A DNA stretch of 64,000 nt from Flavobacterium piscisymbiosum. Lineage in GTDB: Bacteria; Bacteroidota; Bacteroidia; Flavobacteriales; Flavobacteriaceae. This document shows, in pieces, positions 44,735 through 55,292 of this stretch (position 1 is the first letter of the stretch; every line of letters begins with the position of its first letter). The DNA lies in the NCBI RefSeq assembly GCF_020905295.1, contig NZ_JAJJMM010000001.1, positions 5,270,001-5,334,000 on the forward strand, in the 5' to 3' direction. A program made the position numbers and the translations under genes. Under the pieces are notes generated by a model. That model did no database searches, had not been told where the DNA came from, and saw only the letters and a list, made by a program, of their open reading frames with translations.

Positions 44735-47700
44735 TTAAAATTTAACATCAAGTCCAAAAATCACTGATTTAGGTTGTGGATATCTTCCTAAGTCAATGCC
44801 CGCAGAATTTGCATTGGCATCTGTACGTGCAATTTCAGGATCTAAACCAGAATATTTTGTAATTGTAACAAGGTTTTGTCCGCTTATATAGAATCTTATA
44901 CTAGAAAAATGGCTGTCGAAAGTTTCTCCTGATAATGTATATCCTAAAGTGACATTTTTTAATCTGGTATAAGAACCATCTTCTATATAACGCTGATTAG
45001 CCGAAGACCAGTTAATATCTGCTCCTTGTGCGCGTGGTAAAGTAGCCGATGGATTTGTTACAACGCCGTTTACAACAATTGCTCTGTCCAGAACTTCTGT
45101 ACCAGCATTAAACAAACGATTCATCCCTGTCAAATCAAATTTATTAGCATTGTAAACATCATTTCCTTGAACTCCTGTAATAAAACAGTTAAAATCGAAT
45201 TTTTTATAAGCTGCCGTAAGGTTTAAACCGTATGTAAAATCCGGATATGGATTCCCGATATTAGTTTTATCATCTGAATTAATTACTTTATTGCCATCGC
45301 GGTCAACAATTCTAATATCACCAGGTTTAATAATAGTCTGACCCGGTCCAAAAACAGCATCTACTTCGGCTTGGTTTTGATAAATTCCGTTGGTTTGATA
45401 ACCGTAAAAATAAAATAATGGCTGTCCTACTTCAAGTCTTGAGAAATTTTCTAAACCTGCTCTTGCTGTTGGTCCGCCTAATACACTGGTAACTCCCGGC
45501 GCTAAACTTGTCACCTCGTTTTTACTTGTTCCTAAATTAGCTATTGCAGACCAGGTAAAATCTCCTTTTCTGTCATTGTAACCTAATGACACTTCAAATC
45601 CTGATACTTTTACATCGGCAATATTTTGAATTTGAGTTCCTCCACCCGCAGATCCTACTGAGGCTGCTAATGGAACTGCAAAAAGAATATCACTGCTTTT
45701 ATTATTAAAATATTCAACAGATCCTGTGAATTTTTCTTCGAATAAACCAAAATCCAAACCTATATTTCTGTCTTTTTTAGACTCCCATTTCAAGTCAGGA
45801 TTAGAAGCAACTCCAAGAGAAACTCCCGGTGCGTTTCCTCCGTTAATTGGGTAATTATAATCTGCCAATAATGTAGCGGCATATTGATAATTATCGATTC
45901 TGTCATTTCCTGTTGTTCCTGTACTTGCTCTAAGTTTTAATGTACTAAAGATAGAATTTGCCATAAAACTTTCTTTGGCTATATTCCACCCCACAGCAAA
46001 TGAATAGAAATTACCCCAGCGGTTATTACCTCCAAAACGAGAAGATGCATCTCTACGTCCTGAAACAGCCAGTATGTATTTATCATCATAATCGTAATTG
46101 ATACGGGCAATGTATCCAATATTTTTTTCTACAAAATTTGAAGAACTTAAACTTCCTTCATTATAACGCAGCTGATCTATTTCGTCTGAAATATAATAAC
46201 GGCTTCCTGCTGCAAGGTTTTGTCCTTTTCCGTCAATTTTAGTTATAACTCCTAATACTTCAATATTATGCTTAGCAGCTATAGTCGTTTTGTACGTTAA
46301 ACTATTATCAAAAACAATATTCTGACCTTGAGTATTGGTTTCATTAGTTGTCGAAAATGCTTGTTTATGATAGGAACCATCATTGAAACTAGGAACAAAT
46401 GTGTGATCTTTTCCTGTGAAATAATCTAATGAAACCTGTGATCTGAATTTTAAACCTTTGAAAATTTCTAATTCAGCGTAGATATTTCCTATTATCGATA
46501 AATTATTAATTTTTTGATATCCTAAATTTGCTACACGCACAGGATTTTCTGCGTCATTACCGTCAATTGCACTTGGCCCCTGATAACCGCCTACATTAGA
46601 ATCAGAATCACTGTATACCGGTAAATAAGGTGCCATTTTTATAGCATGCTCCAGCAATGTTCTTCCTCCTGAACTACGCTCCGGATTGATTGTACTAAAA
46701 GATATTCCGATATTACTTCCTACTTTCAATCTTCCGATATCCTGTGTATTATTGGCTCTAAAAGAATAACGTTCAAAACCAGTATTGATTACCGCTCCTT
46801 CTTGTTTTAAATATTCAGCAGAATAGCGCGACGTAGATGTTTCTGTACCATTTGAGAAACTTAAATTATAATCCTGCATTAGACCGCTTTGAAAAATTTG
46901 ATCCTGCCAATTGGTATTTACATTGCCAAATTCCGCAGCTCTTGCCGTCAAATCACTTCCAAGATCTTTAGCATATTGAAGATATTGTTGTGTATTTAAA
47001 ACATCATATCTTTTTGTAATGGTTTGAAAACCGGCATAAGTACTAAAATTTAATTGGCCTGGTCCTTTTTTTCCTTTTTTGGTTGTCACCATAATTACTC
47101 CATTAAAAGCTTTTGAACCATACAAAGCAGTTGTTGAAGCATCTTTTAAAACAGACATCGATTCAATATCGTTAGGGCTCAAACCTGATAAGTTCCCTGT
47201 TAGCACTCCGTCAATTACGTACAAAGGAGCACTATTTCCCATTGTAGCCAAACCACGAATAGTAACTGTAGGATTAGAACCCGGAGCACCATTTACAACA
47301 GTAACACCCGCAGCTCTTCCTTGTAAAGCCGACTCAGCATTTGTAATTGGCACAGCAGCAATATCTTTTGAACCTACTGTAGAAATTGCTCCGGTTACTT
47401 TAGTTCTCTTTTGAGTTCCGTAACCTACTATAACTTCGTTTAAGGTTTGTGTCGATTGTGCTAATGTAACATTGATATTGTTTCTGGTTCCTACAGTGAT
47501 GGTTTGAGAAATCAGGCCTACAAACGAAAAAGTAATTTTATCTGTAGGGTTAACGCCTTTCAAAGTATATTTTCCGTCAAAGTCTGTAGATGCACTATTT
47601 TGTGACCCTTCTACATTAACACCGGCACCAGGCAAAGGAAATCCAGAAGGATCCGTAATCACCCCCTGTATCGTTTTTGACTGTGCCATCATATTATGAC

Positions 47701-47749
47701 TGCTGATTATCAGCAATGTGATTATTGCAAATTTTAATTTTAACATCAT
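44735..47749 (-). CDS. SusC-like TonB-dependent transporter (xylan locus)
   Basis: The 1004-aa protein (or 1003 aa if the second of two adjacent ATGs is used) has a signal peptide ending SSHNMMAQ, a carboxypeptidase-D regulatory-like domain (about 24-105), a plug (about 108-225; NEVIVGYGTQKRTKVTGAI, TIRGLATMGNSAPLYVIDG, ASTTALYGSKAFNGVIMVTT) and a beta-barrel ending in FGLDVKF. It should import xylo-oligosaccharides with its SusD partner. The substrate is inferred from the GH8, GH3, GH43 and esterase genes. It is the first gene of a two-gene operon. Confidence 0.94.
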   Translation of the reverse strand: MMLKLKFAIITLLIISSHNMMAQSKTIQGVITDPSGFPLPGAGVNVEGSQNSASTDFDGKYTLKGVNPTDKITFSFVGLISQTITVGTRNNINVTLAQSTQTLNEVIVGYGTQKRTKVTGAISTVGSKDIAAVPITNAESALQGRAAGVTVVNGAPGSNPTVTIRGLATMGNSAPLYVIDGVLTGNLSGLSPNDIESMSVLKDASTTALYGSKAFNGVIMVTTKKGKKGPGQLNFSTYAGFQTITKRYDVLNTQQYLQYAKDLGSDLTARAAEFGNVNTNWQDQIFQSGLMQDYNLSFSNGTETSTSRYSAEYLKQEGAVINTGFERYSFRANNTQDIGRLKVGSNIGISFSTINPERSSGGRTLLEHAIKMAPYLPVYSDSDSNVGGYQGPSAIDGNDAENPVRVANLGYQKINNLSIIGNIYAELEIFKGLKFRSQVSLDYFTGKDHTFVPSFNDGSYHKQAFSTTNETNTQGQNIVFDNSLTYKTTIAAKHNIEVLGVITKIDGKGQNLAAGSRYYISDEIDQLRYNEGSLSSSNFVEKNIGYIARINYDYDDKYILAVSGRRDASSRFGGNNRWGNFYSFAVGWNIAKESFMANSIFSTLKLRASTGTTGNDRIDNYQYAATLLADYNYPINGGNAPGVSLGVASNPDLKWESKKDRNIGLDFGLFEEKFTGSVEYFNNKSSDILFAVPLAASVGSAGGGTQIQNIADVKVSGFEVSLGYNDRKGDFTWSAIANLGTSKNEVTSLAPGVTSVLGGPTARAGLENFSRLEVGQPLFYFYGYQTNGIYQNQAEVDAVFGPGQTIIKPGDIRIVDRDGNKVINSDDKTNIGNPYPDFTYGLNLTAAYKKFDFNCFITGVQGNDVYNANKFDLTGMNRLFNAGTEVLDRAIVVNGVVTNPSATLPRAQGADINWSSANQRYIEDGSYTRLKNVTLGYTLSGETFDSHFSSIRFYISGQNLVTITKYSGLDPEIARTDANANSAGIDLGRYPQPKSVIFGLDVKF

Positions 47750-48258
47750 TTCAATTGGTTTTTTGATTAGTTTAAATAGTTATTCGGTTGTAAAGTTTTT
47801 TTATTTACTTCATTCCTTATGTATCAATAAAAAGTGTTTTCCTGCACTTCTTATTTTATTAAAAAAAGGATTCAATAAATAATTTGGTTTTCATTTCATA
47901 CTGTAATTTTTAAAATTGTTAATACTTGTTGCTCATTTTTTTTTTGTTTAGTTACAATCCAAAAATATAAGGTTAGACTAAATTTCATCTATTAAAAATG
48001 ATGCAAAAACTATCAATTTTGTAGCATGATAACTACAGAAACCGCCTAATTGGTAGTTTTTAAGCCATTTATCAAAAAAAACACAAATAGGATTTTAATA
48101 ATTATGTTGTTCTTTTTTTAAGTATGACATAAAAAAAGAAGATTATTTACAGCTATTTAACAATTACCTAAAAAGGTTTTTTAGTATTAATTGCTTTAAT
48201 TTTTAATAAACAGGCCTTAAATCGCACTTCATAATTGTAAAATTGTTCTCATTATTAA
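47750..48258. other. Gene-free stretch between SusC and HTCS (xylan locus)
   Basis: A/T-rich with no supported ORF. A minus-strand TATTTTTG element (47960-47967) could be a -7 for susC, implying a leader of about 210 bases. CAACCGA lies at about 47784-47790 on the minus strand, close to the ACCGATTG word of the shared module but without the rest of it. Confidence 0.4.
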
Positions 48259-48288
48259 ACAAAAAAAGACGGTAGAAACCGTCTTAAA
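48259..48288 (-). terminator. Terminator of the xylan-locus HTCS
   Basis: AAGACGGT (48266-48273) pairs with ACCGTCTT (48278-48285) around AGAA. A T run follows on the minus strand (48265-48259). Confidence 0.85.
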
Positions 48289-48308
48289 AATAATTGTAAG
48301 TGGATAAT

Positions 48309-51300
48309 CTATTTACTATGCGTAGGCAGATGTCCGTATTTTTCTTTGTAACATTTTGTAAAGTACGAAGGAGAACTAAAACCTACTTTAATACTAATTT
48401 CGGTTATATTGTCGTTGCCCAATTCTATTAATTCTTTGGCTTTTTCTAAACGAACATTGCGTATAAATTCATTTACGGATATGCCTGTTAATGTTTTAAT
48501 TTTTCGATACAACTGGCTTCTGCTTAAAAATACTTTCGATGCCAAAACCTCAACACTTAACTCATATTCGCTCATATTATCATTAATATAATGCAATATA
48601 TTTTTTATGAATTCATTATCTAAAGTCGTCGTTTTTTCTTTTGCCTTAGGAGTAACTCCGTTATAGAATTTATTAAACATAATTTGCCTGCTCTTGAGCA
48701 ACTGAACCAGACTCGATCTTAAAATATCCATATCAAAAGGTTTACTCAAATACATATCGGCGCCAGAATCGATACCTTCTAATTTGTCTTTGACTAATGC
48801 TTTTGCAGACAGCATCATCAACGGAATGTGACTTGTTTTTAAATCTCCCTTAATAGCCGCACAAAGTTCTAAACCACTCATAACGGGCATAATTACATCT
48901 GTCAAAATCAAATCAGGCAGTTTCTGCAAAGCTAGTTCTAAACCAATTTGCCCATTCTCTGCAGTTAGAACTTTGTATTCTTTTTTAAGTTCATTTTTTA
49001 GATAATTCCTTAATTCCACATTATCCTCGACAATCAAAATCGTATACGTTCGATCTTGTTTTTCCTGATTCTCTTGCAATAAAACAGGTGTTTTCTCTAC
49101 AGTAGGTGTGAAACTTATTTTTTTCTCCTTTTTAAATTCTTCCTGCAAGATTTCATTTTCATTAAAGAATTCTTTTCCAATAGGAAATAACAGCCTAAAA
49201 GTGGTACCCATTCCTAATTTACTTTTTACTTCGATAATTCCTTTGTGCAATTCTACAAAGCCGCGAACTACTTCTAACCCTATTCCTGTGCTTCCGTAAT
49301 ACGCTTTATTTAAATTATTTACCTGATAAAAACGATCAAAAATTCGTTTGATATCTTTTTTATCTAATCCCGCTCCGGTATCTTCTATAACAATTTCAAA
49401 AGAAGGATTACTATTGGTTGAACTTATCAAAGGAAAATGAACTAACTGCTCGTTGACTACTATTTTTATCCTGATTTTTCCGTTATCCGGAGTAACCTTA
49501 AAAGCATTTGAAATCACGTTAAAGATAATTTTCTCGAACATTTTAGGATCTACCCAATCTTTTAATACTGTTTTCTCTGACTCAAACTCCAACTGAATGC
49601 CGCGGCTGGAAGCTTCTTCATCAAAATAACTCACAATCTCTTTTGTAAAAGCAACGATATCCATTAACTGCACCTTCAAAGACATTTTATTAAACTGAAG
49701 CTGATTAAAATCCATCAACTCATTGATTAATCTTGAAAGTCGGTCAGAGCTTTTTTGAATCGTTTGCAGTTTATTCAATATACCGCCTGGCAATTCCGGA
49801 CTATTATTCTTTATTATATCTGCTAATGGATTTAAAATTAAAGTAAGCGGCGTTCTAAACTCGTGCGAAATATTGGTAAAGAACTGTAATTTTTTATCAT
49901 TTAATTTTTCAATCTGAAGTGCTTTTTTCTGTTCAAATTCTATTAATTGTTGCTGTTTGAACCTGTTTTGATAATATTGATTACCAAAATAAATTGCTGC
50001 CAATACTAAAAGCGAATAAAAGAGATAAGCAAAATATGTTTTCCACCAGGGCGGTAAAATTTCAATTTTTAATTCTAATGGAGTCTGGCTCCAAACCCCA
50101 TTTTTTTCGGCGGCTTTCACCTTAAAAACATATTTACCCGGAGCTAAGTTCGTGTAAGTTGCAGAGCGTTTACTGCCCACGTAATTCCAGGAATCTTCAA
50201 ATCCTTCTAAATAATAAGCGAACTCATTTCTGGCAGGAAAAGAATAATTTATACCTATAAACTCGATTGTAAATACAGACTGGTCGTGCTTGAGGATTAT
50301 TTTTTTTGTTTCTGATATTACTTTGATTAATGGGGAGTTTTTTTCAAGCGGTTTTACTGATTTATTAAAAAGTTTCAGATCGGTAAAGTAAATAGGAAGT
50401 TGTTTTTTACTTTTAACTAAATTTCCCGGATCAAAGTAATTTACCCCCTCATAACCACCAAAATATAAAATTCCGTTTTCATCTTTTAATGCAGAATTGT
50501 TGTTAAAATCATTTCCCAGCAATCCGTCATAAGTAGAATAATTTACTGTTGTTTTATTTTTTAAATCCAGTCTGCTGATTCCTTTTTTTCCGCTTAGCCA
50601 AATACGCCCGTCATTCGATTCTATAATGGAAGATATTGATTTTTCGCGAAGTCCATTAAAATTTATATACCATTTTAGGGCATCCGTTTTTTTATTGTAG
50701 CTAAATAATCCTGCACCGTCAGTACCAATCCATATTTCTTTGTTTTTGGCCTGATACAAAGTATTAATAGTGTGTATGCTTTTATGATTTTTGAGTTTCT
50801 CTGACATTTTATCGCGCAGGGAGGTTACTGAAAAAGAAACAAAATCCTTCGTGCTCACTTTGTATAAACCCGTTGTTGAACCTACCCAAACGGCATCATC
50901 AGAATCTACCATTACTTTTCTGATGTCTAAATTCACCATTCCATTGGCATAAAATGGTTTCGTATTACAATGATGAAAACGACCGTCAGACGGAGTATAA
51001 TAGTGTAATCCTTTTGCAAAAGTTCCAATCCAAATTACGCCTCTTGAATCTTCGGTAATACTCATAATATTATCTGAAGCTAAGTCAGGAGTGTTTTTTG
51101 TATTGTAATTAATAAAGTTCCTGCTTCCTTTTTTCAAAAAAAAGATTCCCTCATTCCAGCTCGCCAGCCATACATTTTGTTTTTTATCTATAAAGACCTT
51201 AGTAATGTTATTGTTTGTTAACCCAGAATAAAAATGAGTATCTGATTTGGTAATATGCTTAAAAATTTTGGTTTCCGGATTGTAAACATCGACTCCTCCG

Positions 51301-52439
51301 CCCTCCATAGAAATCCACAACTGACCTTCATGATCCTTGGCAATCCCGGTAACACAATTGGTTTGCAATGACTGCGGATTTCCGGCCAGACTTTCAATTC
51401 CTTTTACCTTATTGTTTATTCTGTCAAAAACACCTAAACCTTTATTATAATATCCCAGCCAGATTCTTTTTTCTTTGTCTGCAAATAATGACCAGACTGA
51501 ATTAGAGCCTAAACTGCGCGTATTGAATTTACTGTTTTCGTATTTTTTTTGAACAACACCCTGATCGTTTACAATGATTAATCCATCATTTTCTGTTGCA
51601 CAAAGAATAGTTTCGTCATCTGCAGCCAGGATCGACATGATTCTTTTTTGGGTAATAGGATATGAAAAGGCCTGTTTTTCTTTAGAATATAAATTGGCTT
51701 TTACGAGTCCTTTATATCCATTTCCAATCCATAAATTTTGTTTACTGTCAAAAAACATGGATATAATGGTTCCTGAAAGTAATTGATTGTCCTTGGCAAT
51801 TCTTATTTTTTTTACCTCATTTTTTATTGGGTCAACTACTTTTAAACCGGAATTAGTTCCTAAATAAATAGTTCCTTTTTTATCCTTTACTAAACAATGA
51901 ATCAAATAATTTACTGCATTTGGAGTATCTAATTTAAGGCTTGTAATTTTCCGCGATTTAACGTCCAGTTTTAGCAAACCGTTATTAAATGTTCCTAAAA
52001 AGATATTACCATGATTGTCTTCAATTATACTTCTTACAGAAATTACAGTTTCTTTTTGACTTGGTTTTCGAAGATCGATATTCTCAAAAGTATCTAGATT
52101 ACGATTATAAAGACACAATCCTTCATCAGTTCCAGCCCACAAACGGTTCTGCTTATCTACATAAACAGTGTAAATTAAATTACTGTTGATCGAATTACTG
52201 CGTTTTGAATCCTGCTCGTAGCCAACATAATTTATTCCATCATATTTATACAAACCTGCACCATTTGTTCCCATCCACATCACGCCAAACTGATCTTGTG
52301 CAATGGTATAAATACCGCTTTTTGAAGTCTCATTATCTACTATTCGAAATTGATAGTTTTCGAATGGATTTTGAGAATATAAGCTGTTTATTGTAAAAAA
52401 TAAGATGATAATGACTTTAAAATATTTTTTTGGGGACAT
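48309..52439 (-). CDS. Hybrid two-component system regulator (HTCS), xylan locus
   Basis: The 1376-aa protein has a signal peptide (IIILFFTINSLYSQ), a two-propeller periplasmic sensor with repeats such as VMWMGTNGAGLYKYDG (about 20-710) and a Y_Y_Y domain (about 715-790). Then follow a membrane helix (about 800-820), HisKA with phospho-His H859 (ISHEFRTPLTL), HATPase_c (IEDTGAGLD), a receiver with D1181 (LILTDVIMPVMSG) and a C-terminal AraC HTH (about 1275-1370). It should sense xylan oligosaccharides in the periplasm and activate the surrounding genes. The shared ACCGATTG module is a candidate binding site. Reading direction is the same as SusCD, unlike the galactan locus. Confidence 0.93.
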   Translation of the reverse strand: MSPKKYFKVIIILFFTINSLYSQNPFENYQFRIVDNETSKSGIYTIAQDQFGVMWMGTNGAGLYKYDGINYVGYEQDSKRSNSINSNLIYTVYVDKQNRLWAGTDEGLCLYNRNLDTFENIDLRKPSQKETVISVRSIIEDNHGNIFLGTFNNGLLKLDVKSRKITSLKLDTPNAVNYLIHCLVKDKKGTIYLGTNSGLKVVDPIKNEVKKIRIAKDNQLLSGTIISMFFDSKQNLWIGNGYKGLVKANLYSKEKQAFSYPITQKRIMSILAADDETILCATENDGLIIVNDQGVVQKKYENSKFNTRSLGSNSVWSLFADKEKRIWLGYYNKGLGVFDRINNKVKGIESLAGNPQSLQTNCVTGIAKDHEGQLWISMEGGGVDVYNPETKIFKHITKSDTHFYSGLTNNNITKVFIDKKQNVWLASWNEGIFFLKKGSRNFINYNTKNTPDLASDNIMSITEDSRGVIWIGTFAKGLHYYTPSDGRFHHCNTKPFYANGMVNLDIRKVMVDSDDAVWVGSTTGLYKVSTKDFVSFSVTSLRDKMSEKLKNHKSIHTINTLYQAKNKEIWIGTDGAGLFSYNKKTDALKWYINFNGLREKSISSIIESNDGRIWLSGKKGISRLDLKNKTTVNYSTYDGLLGNDFNNNSALKDENGILYFGGYEGVNYFDPGNLVKSKKQLPIYFTDLKLFNKSVKPLEKNSPLIKVISETKKIILKHDQSVFTIEFIGINYSFPARNEFAYYLEGFEDSWNYVGSKRSATYTNLAPGKYVFKVKAAEKNGVWSQTPLELKIEILPPWWKTYFAYLFYSLLVLAAIYFGNQYYQNRFKQQQLIEFEQKKALQIEKLNDKKLQFFTNISHEFRTPLTLILNPLADIIKNNSPELPGGILNKLQTIQKSSDRLSRLINELMDFNQLQFNKMSLKVQLMDIVAFTKEIVSYFDEEASSRGIQLEFESEKTVLKDWVDPKMFEKIIFNVISNAFKVTPDNGKIRIKIVVNEQLVHFPLISSTNSNPSFEIVIEDTGAGLDKKDIKRIFDRFYQVNNLNKAYYGSTGIGLEVVRGFVELHKGIIEVKSKLGMGTTFRLLFPIGKEFFNENEILQEEFKKEKKISFTPTVEKTPVLLQENQEKQDRTYTILIVEDNVELRNYLKNELKKEYKVLTAENGQIGLELALQKLPDLILTDVIMPVMSGLELCAAIKGDLKTSHIPLMMLSAKALVKDKLEGIDSGADMYLSKPFDMDILRSSLVQLLKSRQIMFNKFYNGVTPKAKEKTTTLDNEFIKNILHYINDNMSEYELSVEVLASKVFLSRSQLYRKIKTLTGISVNEFIRNVRLEKAKELIELGNDNITEISIKVGFSSPSYFTKCYKEKYGHLPTHSK

Positions 52440-52654
52440 TATAAAATGATTATAAAATTAAATTCAATGTATGTTGTGTAATAAAAACCAATTAGCTGTT
52501 TTTCAATGAATACCATCTTGGGGTTGTTATTTTTAAGTTTAAAAACGTAGCAAATCAAAAAACTAAACTATTCTAACTTTATCATGTTCACTATTAGATT
52601 ATAACTTTTTTAAATTGCCCCGAAGTACTCCTCCATTAGAGACAATCATTTAAT

Positions 52655-55249
52655 TTACTGCACAACCATTTTGATCATTTTTAAATCTTTGGCATCAGAA
52701 CTAGTGCCATAATACAACTCATATTCGCCATTGGTTACATTCATTGCTCTGGTTTTGGTATCATAGAATTCAAATGAAGAAGCAGGTAAATCGATCGTTA
52801 CATTTTGCTTTTCTCCGGCTTTTAACTCAATTCGTTTAAAAGCTTTCAATGTTTTTAAAGGACCGTCTGTATCGTTTAATTTTCGAACATAAACCTGAAC
52901 AATCTCTGTTCCGTTGCGCTTACTGCTATTTTTTATTGAAAAATTAAGCTGTGTATCTTCATTAAATTTTATCTTGCTCTTACTGACATTACCTTTCTCA
53001 ATTTCGAATTTAGAATAACTCAAACCAAAACCAAACGGAAACAAAACATCTGTGGTATAACGATACGTGCGCCCTTTTAGGGAATAATCTTCAAAATCTC
53101 CTAATTTGTCTGAATTTTTATAAAATGAAATGGGCAGTTTTCCCGAAGGATTATAATCGCCAAAAAGAACATCTGCGACCGCCTGCCCTCCTGATTCTCC
53201 CGGATACCATGCTTGTAAAATGGCATCACAGCTTTCTGTTTCAGGGTTTAACGCAATTGCAGATCCTGAACAGTTTACAAAAATTACTTTTTTGCCGGCA
53301 GCTTTAAGTTCTTTCAGACATTTTCTCTGCACGGCAGGAAGTTCAATATTGGTTCGGTCACCGCCTTTAAAACCAGGATAAGAAACCGGCATTTCTTCTC
53401 CTTCTAATAAAGTCGAAAGTCCGCCGGCAAAAATTACCGTATCGATACCTTTTAATTTTTGAATCAGACCTTTGAAATCTATATCGAATTCTTTTCCAAA
53501 ATCGAATTCAAGATTTGCCTGCCAATTGTTGGACTGGGCAAAAAGAATTTCGATTTTATATTTTTTACCTGCCACAACCGTAAACGGAATATTGGCCGGA
53601 ACAGTACGCCAGTTCGTATATTTTGCTACAGATTTACCATCGACCAATAACTCAAAAGATCCTGTAGCGCCGGTTTTAAAAATGAGAACATCATTTTCTT
53701 TGGCTAAAAATTCGGTTTCATATTTTGCCGAAAATCCTTCCAGTTTAACTCCGGAAGCAAATTCATGCTGACCAGCCGTTGTCATTTTTATAGGATTTAA
53801 AATCTGCTGCGATGCCACACTGTTTCCTTCTCTGTCCGGATTATTCCAATAAGTGGCTTTCATTCCTTTTTTTCCTTCAAATGAAATTTGATCAAAATAA
53901 GTCTGTGTTACTTTATCTTCTACCAAATCACACGATTTATCATACAGGATTTTATCTTCAGCAAGTTTAGATTCTATTCCTTTCTTAATTGTAATGGTTT
54001 TATTTGGCGTACCATTATAATTTCCCCACAACATTGGTTCATTATCTGCATTTGGACCAATAATGGCAACTTTATTTATGTTTTTATTTAAAGGAAGAAT
54101 ATTGTTTTTATTTTGTAAAAGTGTCATTGACTTTTGAGCCATTTCAAGCGCTAACTGCTGATGTTCTTTGCTATTAAGCACAGATGCCGGAATCTTCGTC
54201 CAGGGCACAATCGAGTCATCATCCATTTCGCCTAAATCAAAACGACCGGTTAAAACACGAAGCAGACTCTTATTGATTTCTTCTTCTTTTATTAAATCTT
54301 TGGCAACGGCTTCGGGTAATTTTTTAAATGGATATTTATCCCAGACACATTCAACATCAGTTCCTGCCAGTACAGCTTTTGATGCTGCATGCACTTCATC
54401 TGACGAAACTTTATGTGTGGTATAGAAATCTGTAACGGCTCCACAATCTGAAACTACCATATATTGAAATCCCCAGTCATCACGAAGAATACGCTGTAAT
54501 AACTTGGTATTGCTGCAGCAAGGTTCATCGTCTAAACGCTGATAGGCACACATTACTTGTCGAACATCCGCTTCCTGCACCAAAGCTTTAAATGCCGGAA
54601 GATAGGTTTCGTACAATTCACGAGGGTTTACATTGTTCAGGTTCAATTCATGCCTGCTCCATTCCGGGCCGGAATGCACGGCAAAATGTTTCGCACAGGC
54701 CAAAAGTTTTCGGTATTTAGCATCTGCAGGTCCCTGAAGTCCTTTAACAACAGAAACTCCCATTCTTGAAGTCAGGTAAGGATCTTCTCCATAAGTTTCC
54801 TGCCCTCGTCCCCAACGCGGATCCCTAAAAATATTTACATTGGGCGTCCAGACCGAAAGACTCAAAAAACGTTTATTTTCATTTCCGTTTTGTATCCATT
54901 GGTTGTATTTTGCACGCGCTTCATCTGAAACGGCATCAAATACTTTAAAAACCAAATGATCGTCAAATGAAGCGGCCATACCTATCGGTTCAGGAAAAAC
55001 AGTTACATTATCATTATTGGCGTAACCATGCAAAGCTTCACTCCACCAATTGAATTTCTTGATTCCCAATCTGGGTATCGCATCACTTTGATCGCACATT
55101 AATGCTGCCTTTTCTTCCAGAGTCAATCGGGAAATTAAGTCTTCTGCACGTTTCTTAGAACTCAACAAAGGATCTTTATAAGGATATGACTGCGCGTTTA
55201 AATTGAAAAAGCATAATAAACTTAAAATATAGAAATAATTACTCTTCAT
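52655..55249 (-). CDS. GH3 beta-xylosidase with inserted PA14 domain
   Basis: The 864-aa protein has a signal peptide (CFFNLNAQ), a GH3 N-terminal barrel (about 25-340) with nucleophile D268 in VVSDCGAV, and a C-terminal alpha/beta sandwich. The sandwich is split by a PA14 domain (about 450-590; GMKATYWNNPDREG...), and a fibronectin-III-like domain closes the protein (about 770-864). The set WWSEALHGY...FPEPIGMAASFD and CCSNTKLLQRILRDDWGF is typical of GH3 beta-xylosidases, though some such enzymes act on glucosides or arabinosides. It is the last gene of the esterase-GH43-GH3 operon. The 215 bases downstream (52440-52654) show no terminator and no gene. Confidence 0.88.
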   Translation of the reverse strand: MKSNYFYILSLLCFFNLNAQSYPYKDPLLSSKKRAEDLISRLTLEEKAALMCDQSDAIPRLGIKKFNWWSEALHGYANNDNVTVFPEPIGMAASFDDHLVFKVFDAVSDEARAKYNQWIQNGNENKRFLSLSVWTPNVNIFRDPRWGRGQETYGEDPYLTSRMGVSVVKGLQGPADAKYRKLLACAKHFAVHSGPEWSRHELNLNNVNPRELYETYLPAFKALVQEADVRQVMCAYQRLDDEPCCSNTKLLQRILRDDWGFQYMVVSDCGAVTDFYTTHKVSSDEVHAASKAVLAGTDVECVWDKYPFKKLPEAVAKDLIKEEEINKSLLRVLTGRFDLGEMDDDSIVPWTKIPASVLNSKEHQQLALEMAQKSMTLLQNKNNILPLNKNINKVAIIGPNADNEPMLWGNYNGTPNKTITIKKGIESKLAEDKILYDKSCDLVEDKVTQTYFDQISFEGKKGMKATYWNNPDREGNSVASQQILNPIKMTTAGQHEFASGVKLEGFSAKYETEFLAKENDVLIFKTGATGSFELLVDGKSVAKYTNWRTVPANIPFTVVAGKKYKIEILFAQSNNWQANLEFDFGKEFDIDFKGLIQKLKGIDTVIFAGGLSTLLEGEEMPVSYPGFKGGDRTNIELPAVQRKCLKELKAAGKKVIFVNCSGSAIALNPETESCDAILQAWYPGESGGQAVADVLFGDYNPSGKLPISFYKNSDKLGDFEDYSLKGRTYRYTTDVLFPFGFGLSYSKFEIEKGNVSKSKIKFNEDTQLNFSIKNSSKRNGTEIVQVYVRKLNDTDGPLKTLKAFKRIELKAGEKQNVTIDLPASSFEFYDTKTRAMNVTNGEYELYYGTSSDAKDLKMIKMVVQ

Positions 55250-55292
55250 GTTTTTTTACTTTTGAATTACAGTTTTTGCTGTTCGTTTCATA

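Noticed and set aside
47079..47414. Plus-strand 111-aa ORF inside susC
   Set aside because: Antisense shadow of the plug domain coding sequence.
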